Notes: generated by a model from the letters alone, not told the origin. 64,000 nt of DNA from an uncultured Selenomonadaceae bacterium (GCA_937902665.1 CALELM010000101.1:1-64000); one strand, 5' to 3'; shown: positions 27,709 through 36,483, numbered from the stretch's first letter. Program-made: numbers and translations.

Positions 27709-29058
27709 TTATTCATCCTTATTTTTCAGTTCACGGGACTTCCGAAATTCTTCCATTACCTCAGAAAGTGCTATGGACTCCTCCTTGGTCAATCGAAAAT
27801 CATTCATCTCTGCCGCATTGATCTGGTTCAGCATGTCACTGATCTCATAACGAAGACCGTCTCCCAAAAAAGGCTCCGAATACTTCTCAATTTGCGACGG
27901 ATCTTCATGATGTACCTCAAAATAGGTGGTCTTCCACCAAGGTGCCTCCACAACAATATAGCCTTTCGTACCGGAAACCAAAAGCCGCCCATCGGATTTC
28001 ACGCCAAGTCCCACCGTCACCGTTGCTAAACCATGCGGATAGGAAAGTGTCGCTCGGGTAAAAAGATCTAACCCGTTTTCCCCTTGGATGCTGTCGAAGG
28101 AAATATTCGTGTAATCCATGCCCAAAAGCTTTAGGATAGGCAGCATGACATAGCTTCCCAGCTCAAGAAAGCTTCCCCCATACTCTGTATCAACAAGTTC
28201 TCTGTGACTGGAATCTTCCAGCTTGGTAAAGCAAGCTTCCACATTCTTTATCGCACCAATATGCCCACTGCAGGCAATTCCCAAAAGCTTATGGAATCCG
28301 GGGGCGTATGCCGTCTTTATTCCTTCATACAGGAGAAGATTTTTTGCCTTCGCACAAGCAAAAAGTTCTTCTGCCTGTGCTTTTTTCAGCACCATTGGCT
28401 TTTCACTCAAAACATGCTTTCCATGCGCAAGTGCTGACTTGATATACTCATAGTGCGTTTCATGTGGAGAAGCCACATAGACCATATCCACATTTTCATA
28501 CAATTCATCCAAGCTTTTGTATGCCGTAATCTCATGCCGTTCCGCAAACTTCCGTGCGCTCTCCCCATGCGGATTGTAAACCCCATGCACATCCACGCCG
28601 CTTACGCATTTTGACTCCGGAATAAACCGATTGGCAATACGCCCCGTTCCAATGATGCCAATGCGCTTGATTGCATGACGTTCTGCCCGCAGCATAGTGC
28701 TTGAAATATTTTTGGTACGTTCAAGATACACGACTTCACAATAATCCTTCAGGTAATCAAAACGCCCAACCCAGTCGGAACCAACCGTAAAAACATCAAT
28801 GCCATACTTCTTTATGTCGTTAAATTTCTGGCCACCATATTCTTCCACAATGATTTCATCTGCAAAACCGGTTTTCTTTACATTTTCGATGCGGGTAGCC
28901 AGCGAATCCACAACACTCAGCTTTCCGCGAGCCTTATCATAGCTTTCAGAGGTAACACCTACGATTAGGTAATCCCCCAGCGCCTTTGCCCTTTTCAAAA
29001 GCCTGTAATGTCCTTCATGAAGGAGATCAAATGTCCCATATGTAATTACTTTTTTCAC
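27709..29058 (-). CDS. Fusion of TagD-like cytidylyltransferase and Gfo/Idh/MocA oxidoreductase
   Basis: A 449-aa two-domain enzyme. Residues 1-130 are a cytidylyltransferase: VITYGTFDLLHEGHYRLL (HxGH), YLIVGVTSES and the ISSTMLR end. Residues 135-449 form a Gfo/Idh/MocA oxidoreductase: IGIIGTGRIANRF, YVASPHETHYE and VLSEKPMVL with the conserved EKP lysine. Cytidylyltransferase-reductase fusions are known for CDP-ribitol (Bcs1), but with different domain families, so a different CDP-activated alcohol is plausible. Start is GTG overlapping the upstream stop as GTGA, with GGGGAGG upstream. Confidence 0.85.
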   Translation of the reverse strand: MKKVITYGTFDLLHEGHYRLLKRAKALGDYLIVGVTSESYDKARGKLSVVDSLATRIENVKKTGFADEIIVEEYGGQKFNDIKKYGIDVFTVGSDWVGRFDYLKDYCEVVYLERTKNISSTMLRAERHAIKRIGIIGTGRIANRFIPESKCVSGVDVHGVYNPHGESARKFAERHEITAYKSLDELYENVDMVYVASPHETHYEYIKSALAHGKHVLSEKPMVLKKAQAEELFACAKAKNLLLYEGIKTAYAPGFHKLLGIACSGHIGAIKNVEACFTKLEDSSHRELVDTEYGGSFLELGSYVMLPILKLLGMDYTNISFDSIQGENGLDLFTRATLSYPHGLATVTVGLGVKSDGRLLVSGTKGYIVVEAPWWKTTYFEVHHEDPSQIEKYSEPFLGDGLRYEISDMLNQINAAEMNDFRLTKEESIALSEVMEEFRKSRELKNKDE

Positions 29059-31586
29059 GGCCTTACCTCCCCTGAACACAATCTCATCGTATATTCATAT
29101 ATTTTTTCTCCCGCAGAACCGTCCATATTTTCTGCGATTTCCCCATAAGCCTCTAATTGCTTTCTAAGGTCAAATTGCGTTCCCTTGATGTTCCCATCCA
29201 AAAAATCCTTCAACGAGTTCACGCCATCTTCATTGCAGGCATAACGCAGCCAAGCAGCCATAGGGGAAAAGCCCCGCAGTATCTCCCTAAAATTTTCCTT
29301 GGATATGCCATCATCCAATTTTTCCCAAGCATCCGTTTCTGTATCGTAGATATAGTGCTGCCGTTCCGGTATATACCAAAACACCCATTTATTCTCGCCT
29401 ATCCTCTTGATAAACTCGCCGTATTGTCCAAGATTAAAATAGCAATCAATTCCCTTGGAGGTCAAATCAAACGGTACCTTCCATTCCCGGAATTCCCCGG
29501 ATTCTCGCTCCAATTTAACAAATTTATTTCCCCACAAGGCAGGAAGAAAAACTTCTGTCTCTGATACAGCAATTCCTCCAAAGGCATTTATGTTTGTCTC
29601 ATAACCGCACCACGGATGAATTGTCCTCAATCCTTGGATTCCCTTGGAAGAATATAACCTGATTTTTTTCGTTTTCATATGATAAACTGCCACGGACTCT
29701 TCCTGCAAATAGGGTATCATCCACAATTCGTCCCCATAACTCTGCATTCGGGAATATCCAAAATGACAGGCAGGATCCATCGCAATCTGTTCCACCGTCA
29801 TCTGGGCTGGGTCAATAACAAAAATCTCACCACAGTTCGTACCGGAAACAATTAATGTATCTTGACATACACAGCTTCCACCAAAAAACCATTCGCCATT
29901 GATTTGCTTGGAAATCACTTTCTGTATGTCATTTATATAAGTAACCTTCTCTGTCTCTAAATCCAGCACAACCAAATGCGGATACCTTACCGGAAGAAGC
30001 ACCAGCTTATTTCCTACCTGCCATGATCGCCCAAAACAAGCATTCCGACTGGTCTCTTCTTTCAGCTGTATCTTTCTAAGCGGCAATCCCTCTTGATAAA
30101 CCAAGATATCCTGTATTTCTGTCGGGCAAATATATAGCTTGTCCTTATAGCTTACAGTACGATAATAATCATTGCTTCCCCTGTATTTCGACAGCTGCTG
30201 CACAAATTTGTACGCATTTCCTATTTTCCTGAACAGGCAATTGCCATACATGACCATCCATTCATCATCGCCCTGCCACTGCTTGTTTATCATGATATCC
30301 GCCAGCCAATCATTTTCCTTGGGCAGTGAATGAATTTTGTTATTTAGTATAAACACAGGCTTTCCTGCAACGCCAAAAAGAGATGTTACACTCGTTCCTG
30401 CATCTCCGATATAAGCGTCCGAAATGGCAATCATACTGTCAATGTCAGGTGTGTCATCATAAATGCCTATATTTTCCCTTATAAAACAATCCCGTATTTT
30501 TTCATATCTTTTTACATATTCCGGACGCATGGACTGAAGCGTTGTGTAAAGCAATGGATGCGGCCGCCATATCAGGCAAATATCTGACCTTTTGGAACAT
30601 ATATTTATCACATATTCCAATTTTGAAAAAAACTCATTTATATTGCTAAGTGCGCCACCAATGCTTGTATTGTAAAAAATCGCTTTTTTCCCTTTTAACT
30701 TGTTTCTCCAAATCTCAGGCGGGGCAGGTGGGTTTTTGCTCATCCTTATTGCCCGATCAAACTTTGGTGAGCCTAGCGGCACCACTTTTGACTGAATGGA
30801 TTTGTGGAACAGCTTTGCTATGGCTTTTGACTGTACAAATATCCTATCTATCGCATTGTACGAATCCATCAGCTCCTGAAATTCAGCCATGCCACCTGAT
30901 GTTGCATAATAAGGGACGTACATCAAGTTTTTGGTACATTTTTTTAACTTATCAGAATAATAGCTGGCTTCTACAGAAGTTACCAGATTCCCGCCGTCAT
31001 AAGGATTATGAATAAATATCGCATCCGGCTGCATTTCCTGCAACTTGCTTATACTATATTCACGATAGTCAAGCACAGGAACATCCTCCGGAAACATCCC
31101 CATCTCACAATGCCATTCCTTTACACTGCCATCCGGATTGCGATCCGCATAGGGAATCGGCACAACATACGCCTCGCAATGCTCCTTATCCTCATGTGCC
31201 GCTCGCCAAACAGATTCCAGACTATCCCACATGCTTGCCTTGTACGGCAAAAACACGATAACCATTTTCACTTCTTTTTCTGTTTTCAGCATTTTTACGA
31301 CATGACCCATGATTTCACGGCACAAGTCACAAGATTCTGTTCGTTCGGCAGTGGATAGCCGCTTCCAGTCCGTATCTTGAACGATTTCTGCCAGCCCAGT
31401 AAAAATTTCATCATATTTTGCATAAGCCTCTTTTGACAGGTTTTCCTTGCACTTGCCGTCCACAGCTCCCAGTATCTCCAGCACGTCCTGTACCTGCTGC
31501 GAATCCGACCAATCCAGTTGGGCAAATATTCCCTCAACGCTTTCCAGTATCTCTGCAAGCTCCTTCTGCAGCTTTCGATCCATCAT
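29055..31586 (-). CDS. Large glycerophosphotransferase-like protein with repeat-rich C-terminal region
   Basis: An 843-aa protein. Residues 1-100 are helical. Residues about 105-440 resemble the CDP-glycerol glycerophosphotransferase fold: VIVFLPYKASMWDSLESVW, IFIHNPYDGGN, ICLIWRPHPLLY and YIGDAGTSVTSLFG, the counterpart of the HP and DYSS motifs. The remaining 400 residues have repeated short beta-like blocks (LVVLDLETEKV, FVIDPAQ, VYHMKTKKIRLY) suggestive of a beta-propeller. It opens the glycan locus. ATG at 31586 is chosen over GTG at 31595. A 70-bp duplicate of its 5' end lies at 33037-33110. Confidence 0.7.
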   Translation of the reverse strand: MMDRKLQKELAEILESVEGIFAQLDWSDSQQVQDVLEILGAVDGKCKENLSKEAYAKYDEIFTGLAEIVQDTDWKRLSTAERTESCDLCREIMGHVVKMLKTEKEVKMVIVFLPYKASMWDSLESVWRAAHEDKEHCEAYVVPIPYADRNPDGSVKEWHCEMGMFPEDVPVLDYREYSISKLQEMQPDAIFIHNPYDGGNLVTSVEASYYSDKLKKCTKNLMYVPYYATSGGMAEFQELMDSYNAIDRIFVQSKAIAKLFHKSIQSKVVPLGSPKFDRAIRMSKNPPAPPEIWRNKLKGKKAIFYNTSIGGALSNINEFFSKLEYVINICSKRSDICLIWRPHPLLYTTLQSMRPEYVKRYEKIRDCFIRENIGIYDDTPDIDSMIAISDAYIGDAGTSVTSLFGVAGKPVFILNNKIHSLPKENDWLADIMINKQWQGDDEWMVMYGNCLFRKIGNAYKFVQQLSKYRGSNDYYRTVSYKDKLYICPTEIQDILVYQEGLPLRKIQLKEETSRNACFGRSWQVGNKLVLLPVRYPHLVVLDLETEKVTYINDIQKVISKQINGEWFFGGSCVCQDTLIVSGTNCGEIFVIDPAQMTVEQIAMDPACHFGYSRMQSYGDELWMIPYLQEESVAVYHMKTKKIRLYSSKGIQGLRTIHPWCGYETNINAFGGIAVSETEVFLPALWGNKFVKLERESGEFREWKVPFDLTSKGIDCYFNLGQYGEFIKRIGENKWVFWYIPERQHYIYDTETDAWEKLDDGISKENFREILRGFSPMAAWLRYACNEDGVNSLKDFLDGNIKGTQFDLRKQLEAYGEIAENMDGSAGEKIYEYTMRLCSGEVRP

Positions 31587-31648
31587 GATTGTCACGTCCT
31601 ATTTATCTAATTCGGTCTTTTGATATTGCATATACACATCCACTTCTT

Positions 31649-31654
31649 ATTATA
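31649..31654 (-). promoter_or_regulatory. Candidate -10 box for the glycan locus
   Basis: A perfect TATAAT on the minus strand 60 bp before the first glycan gene. No convincing -35 is seen at 16-18 bp, so only the -10 is proposed. Confidence 0.3.
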
Positions 31655-31764
31655 TCGAAAAAATCTCACTTTTTCTTTAGTTTTTGTCATGCCAGCTGTT
31701 TTCTGCAACAGCCGCCTGCTTTCGCCCGTTTTATTTGCGCAAATTATGATGCATTATCAAAATA

Positions 31765-31801
31765 ATAGCCATGCTAGGTTTGCGATAACCTGCATGGCTA
31801 T
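31765..31801 (-). terminator. Stem-loop, probable terminator after the Rpn-type gene
   Basis: ATAGCCATGC pairs perfectly with GCATGGCTAT, extended by AGGTT/AACCT around a 6-nt loop. On the minus strand it is followed by TATTTTG, a weak U-tract. The rest of 31596-31883 shows no gene. Confidence 0.5.
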
Positions 31802-31883
31802 ATGCCTGTGATTTGAGATATCCACTCCAGGCACCCAGCACATCCTTATGAAATTCCCTTCCGCTCCACTTCTTGCGGACATT

Positions 31884-32990
31884 TTAAGCAGGCTGTACAC
31901 CAACCCATGTTCTCACCAATTCTACGGCTTCACCAACTACGTTTGCAATAAGAGAAACTTCCATGCCTTGCTCATAAAGCCTGATTGCAATTTCTTTCGC
32001 TTTCTTTTCTTTGCCTCTAGCTTCGCCTTCCATAACACCATCTTGCCTAATTCCAGCAATTGCTACACACATATCTATCTCTCCTTCCCCATTAACCACA
32101 AGGTCTAATTTTGAATTCGTACACTCATTTGCAATGCTCGCAGTTAAACGATCCATGTGCTTAAACTTCTCATTACTGTCAATCAGTTTCTGCATTGCAT
32201 CTTTATCATGTGCGCATCTTATAAACGCCGCCAGTTCTTTAAAATCAGATTTATAACGCCATTGTTCAAGAAAATGCCATAAGCATTTTCCCTCCAATTT
32301 GCGTTTCAACGAAGCGGGAGATATGCTCACCGCTTGTTAAAATTTGGCTTCCCCCACTTACAGCAAGCTGTTGAAGAAGGGGACATCTTTAGCTTCGTTA
32401 TATTTTTCCAAGTCCTCCCCTGTCATGGACACAGGTGAAATCAAATTCATCTTGTAATCAGGAACGTACTTAAGTATTCTTGCATCATCCGTGTTCAGCA
32501 TATCATGAACTGAATACGGCCGCACCCATTTGTCCTGGCCAAAGTACAGGACAAGCGTAATAACTGGTTGCAAGCGATCTTCATCTTTCAAGCCTGAAAG
32601 AAATTCTTCACTGGTCATCGCATCTTCATTCTTGCGATGCTCCTTTGCAATTTCTTTCACCTGTGCAGAATAGTTGATTGCATCATACAACATGTTTCGC
32701 ACAGGCATTGCGTAATGAATTTTTAACTGGTTTTCTACGCCAAGAACCACGGCATATGCAACTTTACCATCTTCCATAAGAACCATCTGCTTAAGAATAT
32801 CTCGGGATTTGTTTTCCGGCCGCATCACGCCATCTTTTCCAAAAGGGTGCACAATCGCTCTTGTATCCAGTTCTCTTAAGTTTTCGGGTTTAATAACAGT
32901 ATCTCCATCGTACATCAATGCATTAAACAGATCAGCGAATACCTCTGGACGCTTCACATACTCTATTGTTTCACTATCAAGCTTGCCCAT
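31884..32990 (-). pseudogene. Rpn-family / PD-(D/E)XK nuclease (transposase-like) gene split by the 151-bp repeat
   Basis: The N-terminal part (32990-32403) has NALMYDGDTVIKPENL, VYAYAVV-like strands, VITLVLYFGQDKW and NLISPVSM, the usual order of this family. It runs into repeat copy 2 and stops. The C-terminal part (32251-31884) resumes with KSDFKELAAFI and ends with a short coiled tail. Removing the repeat plus one TATA joins them in frame as LEKYKSDFKEL. Family members are DNA-recombination nucleases, often multicopy. ATG at 32990 has GGAGGTGAT upstream. Loss of function is likely. Confidence 0.85.
32252..32402 (-). repeat. 151-bp structured interspersed repeat (MITE-like), copy 2
   Basis: It has TATAACG/CGTTATA ends and the same interior as copy 1. 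It interrupts the Rpn-type gene, flanked by TATA on both sides; deleting the repeat and one TATA restores the reading frame. Confidence 0.9.
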
Positions 32991-33036
32991 GGGTATCACC
33001 TCCATTTACAAATAATTAAAAGTTCTCAAGTAAACC

Positions 33037-33110
33037 TTCCAGTATTTCTGCAAGCTCCTTCTGCAGCTTTCGATCCATCATGATTGTCACGTCCTATTTT
33101 ATCTGATTCA
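33037..33110 (-). repeat. Partial duplicate of the 5' end of the large glycerophosphotransferase-like gene
   Basis: About 70 bp match 31542-31612 almost exactly (start codon region, about 18 codons and 20 bp upstream). The frame stops soon after. Together the two copies flank the Rpn-type gene as direct repeats. Confidence 0.8.
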
Positions 33111-33142
33111 TTCTTTATTCTGTATATCCGTTCCCTTTTCAT

Positions 33143-33294
33143 TATAACGCCCTCAATCAAGAAAATGCAAACAAGCATTTTCTTCCTTGACAGCGTTTCA
33201 ACGAAGCCGGAGATATGCTCGCTGCTTGTTAAAATTTGATGTCCCCCACTTACAGCAAGCTGTTGAAGAAGGGGACATCTTTAGCTTCGTTATA
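33143..33294 (-). repeat. Structured interspersed repeat, copy 3 (divergent)
   Basis: 152 bp with TATAACG/CGTTATA ends. It differs from the other copies in the CTCAATCAAG and CTTCCTTGACAG segments. It abuts copy 4 and shares its terminal TATA. Confidence 0.88.
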
Positions 33295-33440
33295 ACGCCA
33301 TTGTTCAAGAAAATGCCATAAGCATTTTCCCTCCAATTTGCGTTTCAACGAAGCGGGAGATATGCTCACCGCTTGTTAAAATTTGGCTTCCCCCACTTAC
33401 AGCAAGCTGTTGAAGAAGGGGACATCTTAGCTTCGTTATA
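33291..33440 (-). repeat. Structured interspersed repeat, copy 4
   Basis: 150 bp, nearly identical to copy 2 apart from one missing T in CATCTTTAG. It is in tandem with copy 3, sharing TATA at the junction. Confidence 0.9.
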
Positions 33441-33523
33441 ACAAAATTTCTTTTTCACCTAAACTTCCCCGCAGCCAAAGTGCAACGCACTGCGCCATAA
33501 AAGAAATCCGCAACAGAAAATAC

Positions 33524-33552
33524 TTGAAACCCTCGGCATCTTATGAAATAAT
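33524..33552 (+). promoter_or_regulatory. Predicted promoter for the small membrane protein
   Basis: TTGAAA and AATAAT are separated by 17 bp, 32 bp before the start codon. The remainder of the 33441-33583 gap holds nothing else recognisable. Confidence 0.4.
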
Positions 33553-33583
33553 ATCCCTAGGAAAAACACTGGGAGGAAAATTT

Positions 33584-33916
33584 ATGTCGAAACAATACAA
33601 AAAGCTTCAAAACAAAATACACCCCAAGGAAGAACCAACCGAAAAGAAAAAGGAAAAACCCGTAGGAAAGGATTATGTCCTGCTCTTTATCATAGTCTTT
33701 ACGCTTTTCATTCTCTGCGTCAGCTGGGAGCACTTCGATAACATGAAGCGCATCATGTACCTCTGCCTCACCGCTGCCCTCGGGCTTACCTACGCAGGGC
33801 GCCATGCCAAGCTGGACGAAAACCAGCTGCAGCTTGTGAACAGGGCCAGCTTCGTTACCCTTATGGTTTCCATCGTGCTGTTCCTCGTCAGCTGCTACCA
33901 CGAATTTTTTGCATAA
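33584..33916 (+). CDS. Small membrane protein of unknown function
   Basis: A 110-aa protein that I do not recognise. A basic, Lys/Glu-rich N-terminal stretch of about 30 residues is followed by three hydrophobic segments: YVLLFIIVFTLFILCVSW, a segment around MYLCLTAALGLTYAG, and FVTLMVSIVLFLVSCYH. The second is followed by a short charged loop (HAKLDENQ). It should be an inner-membrane protein with the N-terminus in the cytoplasm by the positive-inside rule. GGGAGG lies 8 nt before ATG at 33584. It is the only plus-strand gene between 0 and 53 kb and stands alone, with its own promoter and terminator. Confidence 0.75.
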   Translation: MSKQYKKLQNKIHPKEEPTEKKKEKPVGKDYVLLFIIVFTLFILCVSWEHFDNMKRIMYLCLTAALGLTYAGRHAKLDENQLQLVNRASFVTLMVSIVLFLVSCYHEFFA

Positions 33917-33929
33917 GAATACCTAAAAA

Positions 33930-33970
33930 GAACGACCGTATCAGAGCAAAAGCCTCCGATACGGTCGTTC
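33930..33970. terminator. Bidirectional rho-independent terminator
   Basis: GAACGACCGTATC pairs with GATACGGTCGTTC, with T-runs on both sides. It serves the plus-strand membrane protein gene and the minus-strand DJ-1 gene, which converge here. Confidence 0.9.
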
Positions 33971-33978
33971 TTTATTCC

Positions 33979-34527
33979 TCACTTGCTGTATTGCGCATCA
34001 GCCGCCACCTTGTCGGCTGCATCCTTTCCGCAAAGCACCTCAATCATCTTGAGCGCAAACAAGAGCGAAGTTGCCGGTCCCTTGGAGGTAATAACCTTGC
34101 CATCAACCACAACGGGATCCGAAACCGAGATTCCTCCGGCAAGCCCATCCTCCATGCCCGGATAGCAGACACACCTGCGTCCCTTTAAAAACCCTAGTCC
34201 GCCAAAAATGACCGGCGAAGCACAGATGGCAGCAACCCATTTTTCCTCTTGATAGAATTTCTTTAAAAGGCTTGCAACGGCTTCCGACGACTTTAGGTTC
34301 TGCATGCCGACACCACCGCCCGGAAGAACTGCGATATCATATTCGTCCTCATTCACATCCTTCAAGAGCGCATCTGCCTTGACGCTGATTCGATGCCCGC
34401 CCTCTACCATTCTTTCCTCGTGAATGGATGCCGTCGTCACCTCAATACCTGCACGCCGCAAAAAATCCACCTGCGTAATGCACTCCACTTCCTCAAAACC
34501 ATTTGCCATAAGCACCAATGCCTTCAT
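33979..34527 (-). CDS. DJ-1/PfpI family protein (YajL-like)
   Basis: A 182-aa flavodoxin-like protein. It shows ALVLMANGFEEVECIT with the conserved Glu, an LPGGGVGMQNL loop and AAICASPVIFGGLG carrying the nucleophile-elbow cysteine. DJ-1/YajL proteins act in oxidative or carbonyl stress protection, and some members have been called chaperones or deglycases; the exact activity is debated. ATG at 34527 has AGGAG 8 nt upstream; the in-frame ATG two codons before is too close to it. It is separated from atpC by a terminator, so it is an independent unit. Confidence 0.88.
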   Translation of the reverse strand: MKALVLMANGFEEVECITQVDFLRRAGIEVTTASIHEERMVEGGHRISVKADALLKDVNEDEYDIAVLPGGGVGMQNLKSSEAVASLLKKFYQEEKWVAAICASPVIFGGLGFLKGRRCVCYPGMEDGLAGGISVSDPVVVDGKVITSKGPATSLLFALKMIEVLCGKDAADKVAADAQYSK

Positions 34528-34552
34528 GACCATTGCTCCTCTCTTCCTTTTG

Positions 34553-34595
34553 CAAAAACGAGCCCCCGCCCGGCAAAGCCGCGCAAGGACTCGTT
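34553..34595 (-). terminator. Terminator of the atp operon
   Basis: On the minus strand a long stem (ACGAGTCC...GGGCTCGT with an inner GGC/GCC part, TTT loop) is followed by TTTTTGC, 20 bp after atpC. Confidence 0.85.
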
Positions 34596-34611
34596 CTTTT
34601 TCCTAAAAACT

Positions 34612-35046
34612 TTAAGCATCAAAACCCGTGCCAGCCGCATTCAAGCGAGCCATTGCTCTTTTCAGTGCAGCCTCTGCACGAGCCATATCAATGTCCTTTC
34701 CTTCCGGTGTCCCTTGATGGAAAAGACCGATACGCTCCTTTGCACGTTGGTACGCCTGCTTGGCACGATTGACATCAATATCCACCGGCTGCTCCGCCGC
34801 ACTGGCAAGAACGGTAATCTTCTCCGGCGTTACCTCCATGAAGCCGCCTGCTACTGCAATGAGCTGCTCTTCGGCATCTCCGCCAAGCTTCACCCGCATG
34901 ACATGCGGTATCAGCCCTGTAACCAACGGTGCATGATGCGGCAGAATACCCAGCTCCCCGCCCGTGGAACGGACGATGAGCATTCCGATATCCTTCTGAT
35001 AAACAACCTTGTCAGGAGAGACAATCTCTAGCTGGATTGTAGCCAT
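34612..35046 (-). CDS. atpC: ATP synthase epsilon subunit
   Basis: A 144-aa central-stalk subunit of F1 that couples rotation and can inhibit ATP hydrolysis. The N-terminal beta-sandwich has QLEIVSPDKVV and GELGILPHHAPLVTGL. The C-terminal helical hairpin contains RAKQAYQRAKERI and RAEAALKRAMARLNA. Length is typical. It is the last gene of the operon, 3 bp after atpD, with GGAGG before ATG. Confidence 0.96.
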   Translation of the reverse strand: MATIQLEIVSPDKVVYQKDIGMLIVRSTGGELGILPHHAPLVTGLIPHVMRVKLGGDAEEQLIAVAGGFMEVTPEKITVLASAAEQPVDIDVNRAKQAYQRAKERIGLFHQGTPEGKDIDMARAEAALKRAMARLNAAGTGFDA

Positions 35047-35049
35047 GGA

Positions 35050-36462
35050 TTATTCCTCCTCTTTGAGCTTCTTCGCTTTTTCGATAACCTCGTCGATGTT
35101 TCCTACCATGTAGAAAGCAGCCTCCGGGAGTTCATCGTATTTTCCTTCCAGAATTTCTTTGAAACCACGAATCGTATCCTTGAGCGGAACATACTTGCCC
35201 GGCGATCCCGTAAATACCTCTGCCACTGCAAACGGCTGGGAAAGGAAACGCTGGATCTTGCGGGCACGGGATACCGTCAAGCGGTCCTCGTCTGAAAGCT
35301 CCTCCATACCAAGGATTGCGATGATATCCTGCAATTCCTTATACTTCTGGAGAACAGCCTGCACACCGCGAGCCACTTGGTAATGCTCCTCGCCAATGAC
35401 ATGCGGATCAAGGATTCGAGATGTCGAATCCAGCGGGTCAACGGCAGGATAAATGCCAAGCTCCGCAATCTGACGGGAAAGAACGGTCGTCGCATCAAGA
35501 TGGGTGAACGTTCCTGCCGGCGCTGGGTCCGTAAGGTCATCGGCAGGCACATAAACGGCCTGTACCGAAGTGATAGACCCCTTCTTCGTGGAAGTAATAC
35601 GTTCCTGCAGGCCACCGATATCCGTGGACAGCGTTGGCTGATAACCAACGGCAGAAGGCATACGGCCAAGCAATGCCGAAACCTCCGAGCCTGCCTGAAT
35701 GAAACGGAAAATGTTGTCAATGAAGAGCAGCACGTCCTGTCCCTGCACATCACGGAAATACTCTGCCATCGTAAGACCGGTCAAGGCAACTCGCATACGC
35801 GCTCCGGGCGGCTCATTCATCTGGCCATAGACCAGAGCCGTCTTGTCGATAACGCCGGATTCCGTCATCTCGTTCCAAAGGTCATTTCCCTCACGGGTAC
35901 GCTCTCCGACACCTGCGAACACGGAATATCCGCCATGCTCCGTTGCAATATTGTGAATCAGCTCCATGATAAGAACTGTCTTGCCAACGCCAGCACCGCC
36001 AAACAAACCGATTTTACCACCACGAGAATACGGAGCAATCAGGTCAACGACCTTGATTCCCGTTTCCAAAATCTGCGTGGAAGTCTCCTGCTCATCAAAC
36101 TTCGGAGCAGGACGATGAATCGACCACGACTCTTTGTTCCCAACCGGAGCAGGATTCTTGTCAACTGTCTGACCAAGAATGTTGAATACGCGGCCAAGGC
36201 ACTCCTCGCCAACGGGAACCTTGATAGGAGCCCCCGTGTCCTCTGCATCCATACCGCGCATAAGACCATCTGTAGAGCTCATGGCAATACAGCGTGTTAC
36301 GCTGTCGCCCAGATGCTGCATGACCTCGACCACCAAATCGATTTCCACTGCATCCGCCTTGCCCTTGATAGTAATTGCGTTCAGAATTTCCGGCAACTCG
36401 CCTGCGGGAAACTCAATATCTACGACAGGTCCAATAACCTGCACAACTTTACCCTTTGCCAA
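35050..36462 (-). CDS. atpD: ATP synthase beta subunit
   Basis: A 470-aa catalytic F1 subunit. Walker A is GGAGVGKTVLIMELI, the catalytic-site GERTREGNDL follows, Walker B is DVLLFIDNIFRF, and the DELSEED-type loop reads MEELSDED. Start is TTG: GGAGG lies 7 nt upstream of TTG GCA AAG, and no ATG fits the family's N-terminus. Other operon members (atpG, atpF) also use TTG. Confidence 0.97.
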   Translation of the reverse strand: MAKGKVVQVIGPVVDIEFPAGELPEILNAITIKGKADAVEIDLVVEVMQHLGDSVTRCIAMSSTDGLMRGMDAEDTGAPIKVPVGEECLGRVFNILGQTVDKNPAPVGNKESWSIHRPAPKFDEQETSTQILETGIKVVDLIAPYSRGGKIGLFGGAGVGKTVLIMELIHNIATEHGGYSVFAGVGERTREGNDLWNEMTESGVIDKTALVYGQMNEPPGARMRVALTGLTMAEYFRDVQGQDVLLFIDNIFRFIQAGSEVSALLGRMPSAVGYQPTLSTDIGGLQERITSTKKGSITSVQAVYVPADDLTDPAPAGTFTHLDATTVLSRQIAELGIYPAVDPLDSTSRILDPHVIGEEHYQVARGVQAVLQKYKELQDIIAILGMEELSDEDRLTVSRARKIQRFLSQPFAVAEVFTGSPGKYVPLKDTIRGFKEILEGKYDELPEAAFYMVGNIDEVIEKAKKLKEEE

Positions 36463-36483
36463 TGGTAAACCTCCTTCTTGCCA

